From IMG/VR virus record IMGVR_UViG_3300045999_004809, positions 1 through 39,363 of that record: DNA of 39,363 bases. The stretch is one strand, 5' to 3'. The position numbers and the translations under genes were made by a program. The notes under the pieces are model-generated. The model was not told where the DNA came from. It saw nothing but the letters and a program-made list of their open reading frames with translations, and made no database searches. Below are positions 23,138-29,679 of the stretch, piece by piece (position 1 is the stretch's first letter; every line of letters begins with the position of its first letter). The DNA is from a virus.

Positions 23138-23354
23138 GCCCGTGAAGGTGGCCTTCAATGAGATCCCTGACGGCCCGGACTATTCGTGGGCTGGTCCGCA
23201 GCACACGTGCCTGTGTGGCAACGACACGCTCGCTGTTGCTGCCCGTTTCGATGACAACAGGATCAGCTTCTATTTCTTGGATGCGAGGTGTTTGAGTTGC
23301 GGATCCTATTTAACCGTGCCGACCGAAGCAGACGACGAGCCATGCACGGCGTGA
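23130..23354 (+). CDS. Small zinc-ribbon-like protein
   Basis: The start is set at GTG 23130, which follows CAGGTGGGTGC. An upstream ATG in the same frame lies deep in the previous gene. The 74-residue protein has two Cys knuckles, CLCGND (near residue 27) and CLSCGSY (near 56), separated by about 27 residues with strands (AVAARFDDNRISFYFLDAR). That is a typical four-Cys zinc ribbon. The function is unknown. Confidence 0.5.
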   Translation: MSKPVKVAFNEIPDGPDYSWAGPQHTCLCGNDTLAVAARFDDNRISFYFLDARCLSCGSYLTVPTEADDEPCTA

Positions 23355-23539
23355 TCGGCACAGGGGATTCCTCGAATCGCATGTGGTGGAACCTGGGTGC
23401 GCGTGCCATGAAGGATCACATGCTGCGGGAGTTCACCTCGTGGGCGATCTCATGCCCGAATAGGGAAACCGCTGACGACCTGTGGGATTTCATCATTAAG
23501 GCGAGGGAGGTGAACGTTGATTTCGACACTCACGCCTGA
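23342..23539 (+). CDS. Small hypothetical protein
   Basis: This 65-residue frame is taken from ATG 23342, which overlaps the previous stop. An internal ATG at 23381 is an alternative. It is helical and Trp-rich (MWWNLGARAMKDHMLREF, SWAISCPNRETADDLWDF). No family is recognised. Its end overlaps the TTG start of the next small gene. Confidence 0.45.
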   Translation: MHGVIGTGDSSNRMWWNLGARAMKDHMLREFTSWAISCPNRETADDLWDFIIKAREVNVDFDTHA

Positions 23540-23627
23540 GGAGAAGCAGTTCTTGAACTATCAGGAGGCGGTGATCTATTCGATGATCGCCGACCGTTAC
23601 GACCGTGAAGACCCGGACGATTTCTAG
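23517..23627 (+). CDS. 36-residue microprotein with TTG start
   Basis: TTG at 23517 follows a very strong GGGAGGTG. The frame reads ISTLTPEEKQFLNYQEAVIY and ends DREDPDDF. It is acidic and helical. It is kept because of the ribosome site, overlap with the upstream gene and in-module strand. Confidence 0.45.
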   Translation: MISTLTPEEKQFLNYQEAVIYSMIADRYDREDPDDF

Positions 23628-23642
23628 ATTGGAGTGATTGCA

Positions 23643-23879
23643 ATGAGTGTCAAGAGTGACGCGTCCATTGGCGTGTATCTGGATGCGGAGAAGGCGACCG
23701 TGCGGGATGTGCGTGACTGGCTAGCCGAGGTGAACCGGCTGAACATCCCTGACAGTGCCCCGCTGGACGAGTGTGTCCTGTCCCTGTACCACCGCAGTCA
23801 GGTTCTCGAGTCTGTCCTCACGGAGTCATCTCTTGGTGTTGAGGGTTGGGACATCCTCGTGGGATTGTCACGTGTTTGA
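23643..23879 (+). CDS. Small hypothetical protein
   Basis: This 78-residue protein starts at ATG 23643, seven bases after GGAGTG. It is a mixed alpha/beta sequence (MSVKSDASIGVYLDAEKATV, RDWLAEVNRLNIPD). The N-terminal strand-helix order, with a Ser/Thr/Asp-rich loop, resembles a small family in other actinophages, but I cannot name it. It contains one Cys. Its stop overlaps the GTG of the next gene. Confidence 0.5.
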   Translation: MSVKSDASIGVYLDAEKATVRDVRDWLAEVNRLNIPDSAPLDECVLSLYHRSQVLESVLTESSLGVEGWDILVGLSRV

Positions 23880-24036
23880 GGATTGCTTCTGGTGTGCAGG
23901 CTCCCTCAACAACGAGGGGGTCTGCACATCGTGCGCTTCAATCTTCCCAGTCTTCCCAGATATCCATCGGCTGCTGCCTGAAGGCGACAAGGATGGTGCC
24001 GACAGTCCAGCCGGCGAGCAACCCAAGCACACCTAA
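23872..24036 (+). CDS. Zinc-ribbon microprotein that overlaps an opposing gene
   Basis: GTG 23872 overlaps the previous TGA. The 54-residue frame begins VFEDCFWCAGSLNNEGVCTSC, two CxxC knuckles twelve residues apart, a compact zinc ribbon. The rest is hydrophilic and ends in QPKHT. Its last 99 bases are antisense to a small membrane protein gene (23938-24069). The first 25 codons look genuine. The C-terminal half may be passively open. Confidence 0.45.
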   Translation: MFEDCFWCAGSLNNEGVCTSCASIFPVFPDIHRLLPEGDKDGADSPAGEQPKHT

Positions 24037-24069
24037 ACCAGCCAACACAGGCACAACCCACCAAGACAT
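23938..24069 (-). CDS. 43-residue single-span membrane protein
   Basis: ATG 24069 follows TAGGAG. The frame reads MSWWVVPVLAGLGVLGLLAG, followed by WTVGTILVAFRQQ and the acidic end MDIWEDWED. One transmembrane helix spans about residues 4-30. It is the last gene of the leftward early operon and runs tail to tail, with overlap, against the rightward module. The good ribosome site and membrane-protein composition support it despite its size. Confidence 0.55.
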   Translation of the reverse strand: MSWWVVPVLAGLGVLGLLAGWTVGTILVAFRQQPMDIWEDWED

Positions 24070-24077
24070 GCGATCTC

Positions 24078-24695
24078 CTAAACCCACGGTGGTTCACCAC
24101 CGAGCTTGTCCGACAATTTCCTGAGCGCATTCCTGACACGACGCCGGATCGTGGACTCGTGAGCCTGGTAGGTGGCTGCGAGGATCTGCACATCCATCCC
24201 GCCATCAGCGAACCGGGCCTGCAAAAGTTCCTGATCCTCTTCGGTGAGTGAATCGAGAGCGAACTTCACATCGACCAGCATCGCCAGCCGAGTGTTGCCC
24301 TCACCGGGACGTGACTGTGTACGTCCGTCCGTGTCATCCTCGAACGTGTTGAGGATCCAGTTGTCGTAGTCGTACACGTCGGGAAGCAGCTCGTGCAGGA
24401 TCGCTTCGGAGTAGAACGCGTGGTCTTGCACCTGGGTGCGGGTGAGGATGGCTCGTTCCTTGGTTGCCCAGCGCATGCCGGCCCGGTAGAGGGCCGTGCC
24501 CAGCTTCCCTGTCCCGACCTTTCCTTCTTCCCGCCAGCGGGACAACTTGTCCGGGTGTGCAGCCATCCACAGGTACATCTCGGATCGGATGTCATCGAAC
24601 TCGAGCAGGAAGCGTTGATTCCTGTGGACTCGTTTCGCTACACCATTGGCGATACGGATTTCCGTATCGGTGACCGTGGCTTCGGCTACCGCCAT
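24078..24695 (-). CDS. Sigma-like / HTH DNA-binding protein
   Basis: The start is set at ATG 24695, seven bases after GGGGGTG and overlapping the metallophosphoesterase stop. The long in-frame extension upstream is a shadow. The 205-residue protein ends in a sigma region 4-like helix-turn-helix (LTEEDQELLQARF...AATYQAHESTIRRRVRNAL). The N-terminal half (HRNQRFLLEFDDIRSEMYLW) resembles the region-2-like part of short sigma-70 proteins found in actinophages. It may direct host RNA polymerase to later promoters. The absence of a clear promoter-melting region leaves a plain DNA-binding regulator as the alternative. Confidence 0.6.
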   Translation of the reverse strand: MAVAEATVTDTEIRIANGVAKRVHRNQRFLLEFDDIRSEMYLWMAAHPDKLSRWREEGKVGTGKLGTALYRAGMRWATKERAILTRTQVQDHAFYSEAILHELLPDVYDYDNWILNTFEDDTDGRTQSRPGEGNTRLAMLVDVKFALDSLTEEDQELLQARFADGGMDVQILAATYQAHESTIRRRVRNALRKLSDKLGGEPPWV

Positions 24696-25435
24696 GAGTA
24701 CTGCACCCCCTCGAACACGAAAGACTTGTTCATAATCGGGATGGGTTGGGGGATGACGGTCTGACCGTCCACGTACACGACTGCCCAGCCCTGCTGCCAG
24801 TTGTGGGTCTTCGTGTACTGCATGCCGGGCGAGCGCATGTCTACGAGGTTCCCGACCTCCATACCCCACAGGGTGCGGGTCTGGACCCCGTTGATAGCAA
24901 ATGTTACCGGTTGATAGCCCTGGCGGTGAGTGTGCCCGATCACGCAATTCATGCCTGTGCGCCGAACCAGCCCTGCTGAAGTTGAGCCGGCAACCTGCAC
25001 CACACCAGCCTCGTCACCATGCATGAGCAGGGTGTTCGGGGCCATCTTGAAAGCCTTCTTGTGATACGTGATTCCCAATTCGGGGAGGCGTAGGAAGTTC
25101 TCCAACTCCAATTCGGGGGCACCGAGCAGGCCCGGAAGCCTGCGCGTGATCGACAACCACAACCGATCACAATGGTTCGATCTCGAGATGTGCTGCACCT
25201 GAAGATCCTTGAGGATCTGATGCGTGAGATCCCGATCCTTGCCGATGCTGCGTTCCCACTCCAACTCCGTGCCCTGCGCGTACTTGCTGATGGTCTGAAA
25301 ATCCATCTCGTCACCGACGCTGACGACCATGTCGTCCTTGGTTTTCGTGTCGGCGATGCATTGGGCTACAGCATCGACAGCTTTACGGTCGCAGTACGGT
25401 ACTTGCAAATCACTGATGGTGTAGATTCGGCGCAT
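24686..25435 (-). CDS. Calcineurin-like metallophosphoesterase
   Basis: The 249-residue protein carries the metal-binding motif series of this superfamily. It begins ISDLQVPY (Asp9, Gln11 in the DxH position), then SVGDEMDF (41-46) and SNHCDR (the GNHD/E position, near residue 87). A LLMHGDEAG follows, with GHTHRQG near residue 168. The first motif has Gln for His and the third has SNHC for GNHD, as in other phage members. Possible substrates are nucleic acid ends or nucleotides. It is encoded between a small protein and the sigma-like gene, in the leftward early operon. Confidence 0.75.
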   Translation of the reverse strand: MRRIYTISDLQVPYCDRKAVDAVAQCIADTKTKDDMVVSVGDEMDFQTISKYAQGTELEWERSIGKDRDLTHQILKDLQVQHISRSNHCDRLWLSITRRLPGLLGAPELELENFLRLPELGITYHKKAFKMAPNTLLMHGDEAGVVQVAGSTSAGLVRRTGMNCVIGHTHRQGYQPVTFAINGVQTRTLWGMEVGNLVDMRSPGMQYTKTHNWQQGWAVVYVDGQTVIPQPIPIMNKSFVFEGVQYSWR

Positions 25436-25454
25436 AGTTTCGTGTCTCCAAAGA

Positions 25455-25688
25455 TTATGAGTCGCGCTCTGTCAAAACTGGCACGGTTAGTGCCGCCACT
25501 CCATGATGGAAGAAAACTGCATACGCCCCCTCTCCGTCTGAGAGGTACACGAACCCGTGCTGCTCGAGTCGTTTCGCGATCTCAACGATGGACACCTGCG
25601 CCATCTTGATCACATGCCCACTGACCAGATGCACGTTAACGATGGGATCCACCATCTCCGACACGTCAGGGAAGTCCGAGCTATCCAT
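25455..25688 (-). CDS. Small hypothetical protein, coupled
   Basis: The 77-residue frame is taken from ATG 25688, which overlaps the upstream stop. Longer versions starting inside the previous gene lack a ribosome site. The sequence (MDSSDFPDVSEMVDPIVNVHLVSG...) looks like a mixed beta/alpha domain with a helix EIAKRLEQHGF and strands around YAVFFHHGVAALTV. No family is recognised. Confidence 0.5.
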   Translation of the reverse strand: MDSSDFPDVSEMVDPIVNVHLVSGHVIKMAQVSIVEIAKRLEQHGFVYLSDGEGAYAVFFHHGVAALTVPVLTERDS

Positions 25689-25947
25689 CAATGCACGCAT
25701 CCAGGCACAGCAGGTAGCCAATTGCGTCGGTAAGATTGTCGGCCTTGTGGGCGTGGATCTCTCGAGCGATCTTGATTTGCACAGAACACAACGCCACCTG
25801 CTGCGGGGTCACGCGAACGCCCAGGATGGGGGACCACAGGTCCGCGATCCGTTGAAAGTTCACGGACGGATGGTCATAGGCGGCTTGCCTGTCGCCCGTG
25901 ACCAGGCGCACAGCCTCGGTCGCCAGCTCAGCATTAATGGGCTTCAT
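25681..25947 (-). CDS. DUF6378-like phage protein
   Basis: The start is set at ATG 25947 (MKPINAELATEAVRLV), which shares ATGA with the upstream gene's stop. The 88-residue protein has the sequence TGDRQAAYDHPSVNFQRIADLW, then TPQQVALCSVQIKIAREIHAH and a DAIGYL end. This matches the small phage family that I recall as DUF6378, whose hallmark is GDRxxxYGxPxxNFxRIAxxW. It is helical and often lies near nucleotide-metabolism genes in phages. Its biochemistry is unknown to me. Confidence 0.65.
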   Translation of the reverse strand: MKPINAELATEAVRLVTGDRQAAYDHPSVNFQRIADLWSPILGVRVTPQQVALCSVQIKIAREIHAHKADNLTDAIGYLLCLDACIDG

Positions 25948-26063
25948 CGTTTCGGTGGTGGCACGAACACGGTGACCAGATACTTCGCCCGGTCCACCTT
26001 CACAACACTCAAACCCATCTCTTGCAATTGCCTGAGTAGCAGTTCCCAGTCCTGAGGGAGCAT
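25944..26063 (-). CDS. 39-residue microprotein between primase and DUF6378-like genes
   Basis: ATG 26063 directly abuts the primase TGA, and the stop TGA (25946-25944) overlaps the next ATG. The frame reads MLPQDWELLLRQLQEMGLSV, then VKVDRAKYLVTVFVPPPKR, a helix followed by two strands. No ribosome site is seen, so translation would depend on coupling. The clean, gap-filling position supports it. Confidence 0.5.
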   Translation of the reverse strand: MLPQDWELLLRQLQEMGLSVVKVDRAKYLVTVFVPPPKR

Positions 26064-26681
26064 TCACACCATCACCATTTCGATCACGGCCTGACGGCCT
26101 GCCGACACATACACGTCATTCACGTCCATACCTGGGGGCATCGACACCGCCACAGCCGTATCGACCTCTTTGCACACGGTCTTCCCGAATTGGCGACCAG
26201 CCTCATCCCCGTCGCACATCACGACGACACGGTTGTAGTCAGCCATCAGCAACTTGAAATGGTTCGCCCAATTGTTCGCACCGGGCACCCCGACCGTAGG
26301 CAGGCCACACATGGCTGAAGCAGTGATGCAGTCAGCCTCACCCTCCGTCACATACAGGGTTGGGGACTCGATGAGGAGATCCTTCACGTTGAAGAGCTTC
26401 GTCTTCGCGCCTGGACGTGACAGGTACTTCGGGCCGTCCGGGGTGAGAGATCGGTAGCGGATGTCCACGACACCAGCGGGTGTCAGGTAGGGGATGGCGA
26501 GCCTGCCGGTGTAGTCGCTGTCGCCAGCATGTTCACCGCTCACGTAGCCGAGCCGGAACGTAGTCGCCGCCTCGTGACTGAAACCTCTTGCCTTCAGATA
26601 CGGGGCGACCTGTTCCAGATCCAGTTGATACCGGGTGACTGTCTCCTCCAGTAATCTCCTCGCAGCGTCGGTAAGCTTCAC
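26064..26681 (-). CDS. DNA primase, TOPRIM catalytic half
   Basis: The start is GTG 26681, ten bases after GAGGGG. GTG 26690 is also in frame but touches that site. The 205-residue protein carries an N-terminal helical segment (YLKARGFSHEAATTFRLGYV). Primase-core sequence follows (LAIPYLTPAGVVDIRYRSL, PKYLSRPGAKTKLFN). TOPRIM motifs come next: YVTEGEADCITA (the catalytic Glu), then VVVMCDGDEAGRQF (DxD) and DVNDVY. The zinc-binding half is encoded by the upstream gene in another frame, with about 149 bases of overlap. Together they would make a DnaG-like primase, an arrangement known from actinophages. Confidence 0.8.
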   Translation of the reverse strand: MKLTDAARRLLEETVTRYQLDLEQVAPYLKARGFSHEAATTFRLGYVSGEHAGDSDYTGRLAIPYLTPAGVVDIRYRSLTPDGPKYLSRPGAKTKLFNVKDLLIESPTLYVTEGEADCITASAMCGLPTVGVPGANNWANHFKLLMADYNRVVVMCDGDEAGRQFGKTVCKEVDTAVAVSMPPGMDVNDVYVSAGRQAVIEMVMV

Positions 26682-26871
26682 GCCACCCACACCCCTCGTA
26701 CTCTTTTACAACAGCAACCAGATCCCCTTTGAAACCGCAACTGAAACACGTGATACCCCCGGTGTCGTTGGACACGCGACACGACGGCGTCTTGTCCGGG
26801 TGAAAGCCACACCGCACTGTTTGCCATCCGCGTTTCGGTGTCGGTAACTGCCATCCGTACTTCGTTAACAC
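26533..26871 (-). CDS. DNA primase, zinc-binding (CHC2-type) half
   Basis: GTG 26871 is the chosen start. A TTG at 26931 lies in frame within the upstream gene but has no ribosome site. The 112-residue protein has the primase zinc finger: VRCGFHPDKTPSCRVS, then GGITCFSCGFKGD. Its C/H and two-Cys spacings fit the CHC2 family. A helix VKEYEGCGWREAYRRCEE follows. The C-terminal 50 residues, from EITGGDSHP to the stop, are encoded in another frame of the TOPRIM gene. They are low-complexity and basic. A frameshift joining the halves, or two separately translated subunits, are both possible. Confidence 0.75.
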   Translation of the reverse strand: MLTKYGWQLPTPKRGWQTVRCGFHPDKTPSCRVSNDTGGITCFSCGFKGDLVAVVKEYEGCGWREAYRRCEEITGGDSHPVSTGSGTGRPVSEGKRFQSRGGDYVPARLRER

Positions 26872-26881
26872 CGCCCATAGG

Positions 26882-27277
26882 TCACCGCTTCTGTATGAAT
26901 AGGAGGAGTTCTGCAAAGTCTTCAGCCTCAATCACGATGTAGGACTTGGATATGGGGTGGTTGCGCCGCTTGATGGCGGCGGCACCGATGACGAGGGATG
27001 CTGGCTTGGGGTCGTGTACGTGTCTTGCTTCCCAACGCAATGCTTCTTCGGTTGCTTCCCGCATGTACCCGCTGAGGTCAATGCTCTTTTCGTTCTTCGC
27101 TTCGATCACGACTGCTAGGTCGTGGACACGGATGACCTCGTCCCCTTCGTCGTCCTTGCCACGTCGTACTAGGCGCATGATCTGGAGGAACTTGGATCGA
27201 AAGAAGTTTTCTAGGTCGATCTCGAACCCTGCACCTTTGCGCTTGTTCGCTCGAGCCTTAGCGGATGCGTCACTCAT
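26882..27277 (-). CDS. PD-(D/E)XK nuclease, Holliday-junction-resolvase-like
   Basis: The 131-residue protein has the order expected for the fold. A first helix carries a Glu (KGAGFEIDLENFF), then RLVRRGKDDEGDEVIRVHDLAVVIEAKN provides Asp and the E-A-K motif, and then a charged helix (REATEEALRWEARH). Similar phage proteins are annotated as Holliday-junction resolvases or VRR-type nucleases. It would resolve branched replication intermediates before packaging. The start (ATG 27277) overlaps the ATPase stop as ATGA. Confidence 0.65.
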   Translation of the reverse strand: MSDASAKARANKRKGAGFEIDLENFFRSKFLQIMRLVRRGKDDEGDEVIRVHDLAVVIEAKNEKSIDLSGYMREATEEALRWEARHVHDPKPASLVIGAAAIKRRNHPISKSYIVIEAEDFAELLLFIQKR

Positions 27278-28053
27278 CGTGTCTCCAAGTCCGCAATGTG
27301 CATCCGTGCCGGCTCATACACAAGCCACGACACCACACCACCGGAAGGATCAGCCGGGCCGTAACGGTTCTTCACCGCACACACCCCGAGAAACCCAGGG
27401 TTCGAGTTCGTCACGGTAAGGATGCAAGCCGGGGTCTGAGCGAGCTTGCCCATGATCGCCGAGCGTGGCGGGGCAGGGTTACCGGAAACACCCTCACTTG
27501 TGTGATGCAACGTTAGGAATGCAGCGGATGTCTCCCGACTCCACCATTTGAATTCCCTGAGCAGGGAACGCAGGGATTCCCAGGCGTCACCATCCGAATG
27601 CGTGCAGTCGATCAGGTTGTCGATGACCACGAGTTCGGGGTACTGCCCGTACAGTTCCACGAACGCATCAATCTCCAGCTCGATGTCAGACAAGGATGGT
27701 GCAGACTCAAAGCACCAGCGGATGTGCTTCGCCTGAGCGAGTACTTCACCTGCCCACTCAGAGTCAGCCATCATGGGTTCCACCTGGGACTGGTCAACGT
27801 CGGTGATCATGGATGCGAGGCGCAGCGCCATCGTGTGTTCGTGCGTGTCCGCACTGAAATACAGCGTGGGCCTCTGTGCCTGTAATGCCCAGTGCAGCGC
27901 CAGCGTGGACTTGCCGGCACCGGGGGGACCACTAAGCATGGTGATTTCTCCACGACGCAGGTGGATTTGGCGTGCCGCCAGGGACTGGTACACGTTGGGC
28001 AGGGTGGCTGCGATCTTGTTGCCTGCCTTGACGGCACGGTGGAGGCTACGCAT
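27274..28053 (-). CDS. RecA/DnaB-like ATPase (replicative helicase or recombinase)
   Basis: The 259-residue protein has Walker A at residues 42-50 (GPPGAGKST) and Walker B at about 141-147 (LVVIDNL). A conserved Gln/His region follows (AAFLTLHHTSEG). It lacks the N-terminal domain of full DnaB. It resembles the compact RecA-like ATPases that actinophages carry beside split primases, where they are called DnaB-like helicase. It lies upstream of the resolvase and primase genes, which supports a replication role. The ATG at 28053 overlaps the stop of the methyltransferase tail, with GGGAG nearby. Confidence 0.7.
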   Translation of the reverse strand: MRSLHRAVKAGNKIAATLPNVYQSLAARQIHLRRGEITMLSGPPGAGKSTLALHWALQAQRPTLYFSADTHEHTMALRLASMITDVDQSQVEPMMADSEWAGEVLAQAKHIRWCFESAPSLSDIELEIDAFVELYGQYPELVVIDNLIDCTHSDGDAWESLRSLLREFKWWSRETSAAFLTLHHTSEGVSGNPAPPRSAIMGKLAQTPACILTVTNSNPGFLGVCAVKNRYGPADPSGGVVSWLVYEPARMHIADLETR

Positions 28054-28345
28054 CTGGGAGCAGGCTCCCTATGTAGTGGGCGACGTTGACAGTGACGGCG
28101 TTGCCCATCTGCTTGTAGCGGTGCGAGTCAGCTAGGCCAGCAGTCCAGTCGTCAGGGAATCCTTGGAGGCGCTCGCACTCGATAGGCGTGAGACGTCGGA
28201 CACATGTTGCGTTACTGGCAAGCACGGTTGCTCGTGTCTCCGTCGCGTTGTCAAATGCGTTCAATGTCGGGGACACCCCCCCCCGCTTCCATGTCTCGTA
28301 GTCCTCGGGGTTCATGGCCCTGCGCGACTTCGTCCACGCTTCCAT
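28046..28345 (-). CDS. C5-cytosine methyltransferase, C-terminal part (frame 2)
   Basis: The 99-residue frame contains the last motifs of a DNA C5-methyltransferase: VRRLTPIECERLQGFPDDWT (motif IX) and YKQMGNAV (motif X). The preceding part (WTKSRRAMNPEDYETW, SPTLNAFDNATETRATVL) also looks like the usual sequence between target-recognition region and motif IX. It is +1 relative to the longer frame that encodes motifs I-VIII. The ATG at 28345 may not be a true start. The natural protein is probably one chain, broken by a shift. One of two nine-base G tracts lies in the overlap, at 28276-28284 on the + strand. Confidence 0.6.
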   Translation of the reverse strand: MEAWTKSRRAMNPEDYETWKRGGVSPTLNAFDNATETRATVLASNATCVRRLTPIECERLQGFPDDWTAGLADSHRYKQMGNAVTVNVAHYIGSLLPDA

Positions 28346-29198
28346 GTCGAACCTCCAAGACTCCCGGTAGATAGTTCAAGCTGACCCCGCCAGTGCTTTT
28401 GGCTTGCGGGGTTGGTGTGACAGTTGCATTCAAGGTCGTGTGTCTAAAGTCCACGGCTACAGCAGGCACCTGACTGGTGGACAGGGGGCCAGTCCCATCC
28501 TCAGTTATTCCGAGGCCGGGGTTCGCGTTGCCGTACCCCCCCCCGTTCTGCCAGTTGAAAGCGATGGCTCCACTACCTGTTCCAACGCCAATCGAAGCCG
28601 CTCTGGCAGAGGCTTGCCACGCTTCTCTGTACGCCGCAGGATCCCAGCGGCAGCCTTCCCACTCAGTAAGTAGCGGTCGTCTACCTGGGTGAGCAGCACT
28701 TGCGACAAGGAAGACTCGACGGCGACGTTGGGGCACTCCGAAGAACTGCGAATCCAGCACTTTCCATTCGATGTGAGGAAGCCCTGCGTCGTCCAATGCA
28801 AGGAGGATTGTCCCGAAATCGCGTCCCTGATTTGACGTAAGCAGTCCGGGGACATTCTCCAAGAGGAGCCATCTTGCTTGGACATGCGTCGTGAAAGCGA
28901 GTGCATCCCAGAAGAGGCCGGTACGTTCCCCGGCAAGTCCAGCTCGCTTTCCTGCGACGGATACGTCCTGGCAGGGGAACCCTCCACAAACAAGGTCGGT
29001 TCGTCCCACAAGTCCGATGGTGTCAGCGAACTCAATGGCAGTCCTCACATCATTATGCTTCGGTATGTCGGGCCAATGCCTGTCCAGCACGGTGCGGCAA
29101 TGCTTGTCGATCTCAACCTGGGCTATGCACTCGTGGCCTGCACGTTCCAGGCCGAGATCGAACCCGCCAACACCAGCGAACAGGGACACGAACTTCAT
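28251..29198 (-). CDS. C5-cytosine methyltransferase, N-terminal part (frame 1)
   Basis: The start is set at ATG 29198 (MKFVSLFAGVGGFDLGL, motif I), just behind the previous stop. The 315-residue frame includes motif IV CGGFPCQD with catalytic Cys76, motif VI ENV at 114-116 and motif VIII QRRRR from 157. A variable region with FNWQNGGGYGNANPG then follows, encoded across a G9 tract. The end of the frame (LEVRHGSVDEVAQGHEP...) does not resemble a methyltransferase, and motifs IX-X sit in the next frame. The break is probably near 28340-28390. The product would modify phage DNA to resist host restriction, or be truncated and inactive. Confidence 0.7.
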   Translation of the reverse strand: MKFVSLFAGVGGFDLGLERAGHECIAQVEIDKHCRTVLDRHWPDIPKHNDVRTAIEFADTIGLVGRTDLVCGGFPCQDVSVAGKRAGLAGERTGLFWDALAFTTHVQARWLLLENVPGLLTSNQGRDFGTILLALDDAGLPHIEWKVLDSQFFGVPQRRRRVFLVASAAHPGRRPLLTEWEGCRWDPAAYREAWQASARAASIGVGTGSGAIAFNWQNGGGYGNANPGLGITEDGTGPLSTSQVPAVAVDFRHTTLNATVTPTPQAKSTGGVSLNYLPGVLEVRHGSVDEVAQGHEPRGLRDMEAGGGVPDIERI

Positions 29199-29199
29199 G

Positions 29200-29655
29200 T
29201 CAGAGGCGAACAGTCTTCTGGCACTGCTGCGCCTTCGACGGCGCGGAGCAGACATAGAACGCCTTGTAAGGGCTGCCTGTCTTCTTGGAGATGCCTGCCG
29301 GCACCAGCTTCATCGGCTGACCGTGATCACACATCGGTGCAGGACCGGACGGTTCCGGTGCGGCAGGAGCAGCACCCCACGGATCCGATGCGGGAGCCGA
29401 CGCCTGAGCAGGTGCCCACGGGTTATCGGCAGGAGCAGCACCCGGTGCAGCCGAAGGGGCCGCAGCCACGAGGGTGGCGGCATTGGATGCGCCCACGCTG
29501 AGAGTGACTGACTCGATGAGGGTCTGCATGCCCTCAGCCAGTTCAGCCCAATGCATCTGGAACTCCGAAGCGGACCCGCCACGGACAGTGATCTGCACGT
29601 CGTGACCCGCAATGGGCAGGCGCACGTTCGCGCTGAAAGCGGACTCAGTTGACAC
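29200..29655 (-). CDS. Zn-ribbon protein with Pro/Ala linker (DNA-replication associated)
   Basis: The start is GTG 29655, five bases after GGAGGA. Eight codons upstream are also open. The 151-residue protein has an N-terminal beta/alpha segment (ANVRLPIAGHDVQITVRGG), a linker rich in Ala and Pro, and a C-terminal zinc ribbon. That ribbon reads CDHGQPMKLVPAGISKKTG, then YKAFYVCSAPSKAQQC. Such ribbons occur in phage proteins encoded beside Cas4/RecB nucleases. It may be a single-strand-binding or recruitment protein. No OB-fold is evident. Confidence 0.55.
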   Translation of the reverse strand: MSTESAFSANVRLPIAGHDVQITVRGGSASEFQMHWAELAEGMQTLIESVTLSVGASNAATLVAAAPSAAPGAAPADNPWAPAQASAPASDPWGAAPAAPEPSGPAPMCDHGQPMKLVPAGISKKTGSPYKAFYVCSAPSKAQQCQKTVRL

Positions 29656-29679
29656 TATTCCTCCAGTCAGATGTTGCAA

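Noticed and set aside
24695-24947. Longer N-terminus of the sigma-like protein
   Set aside because: The extra 84 residues are antisense-like, low-confidence sequence within the metallophosphoesterase gene. The ATG at 24695 has the strong ribosome site.
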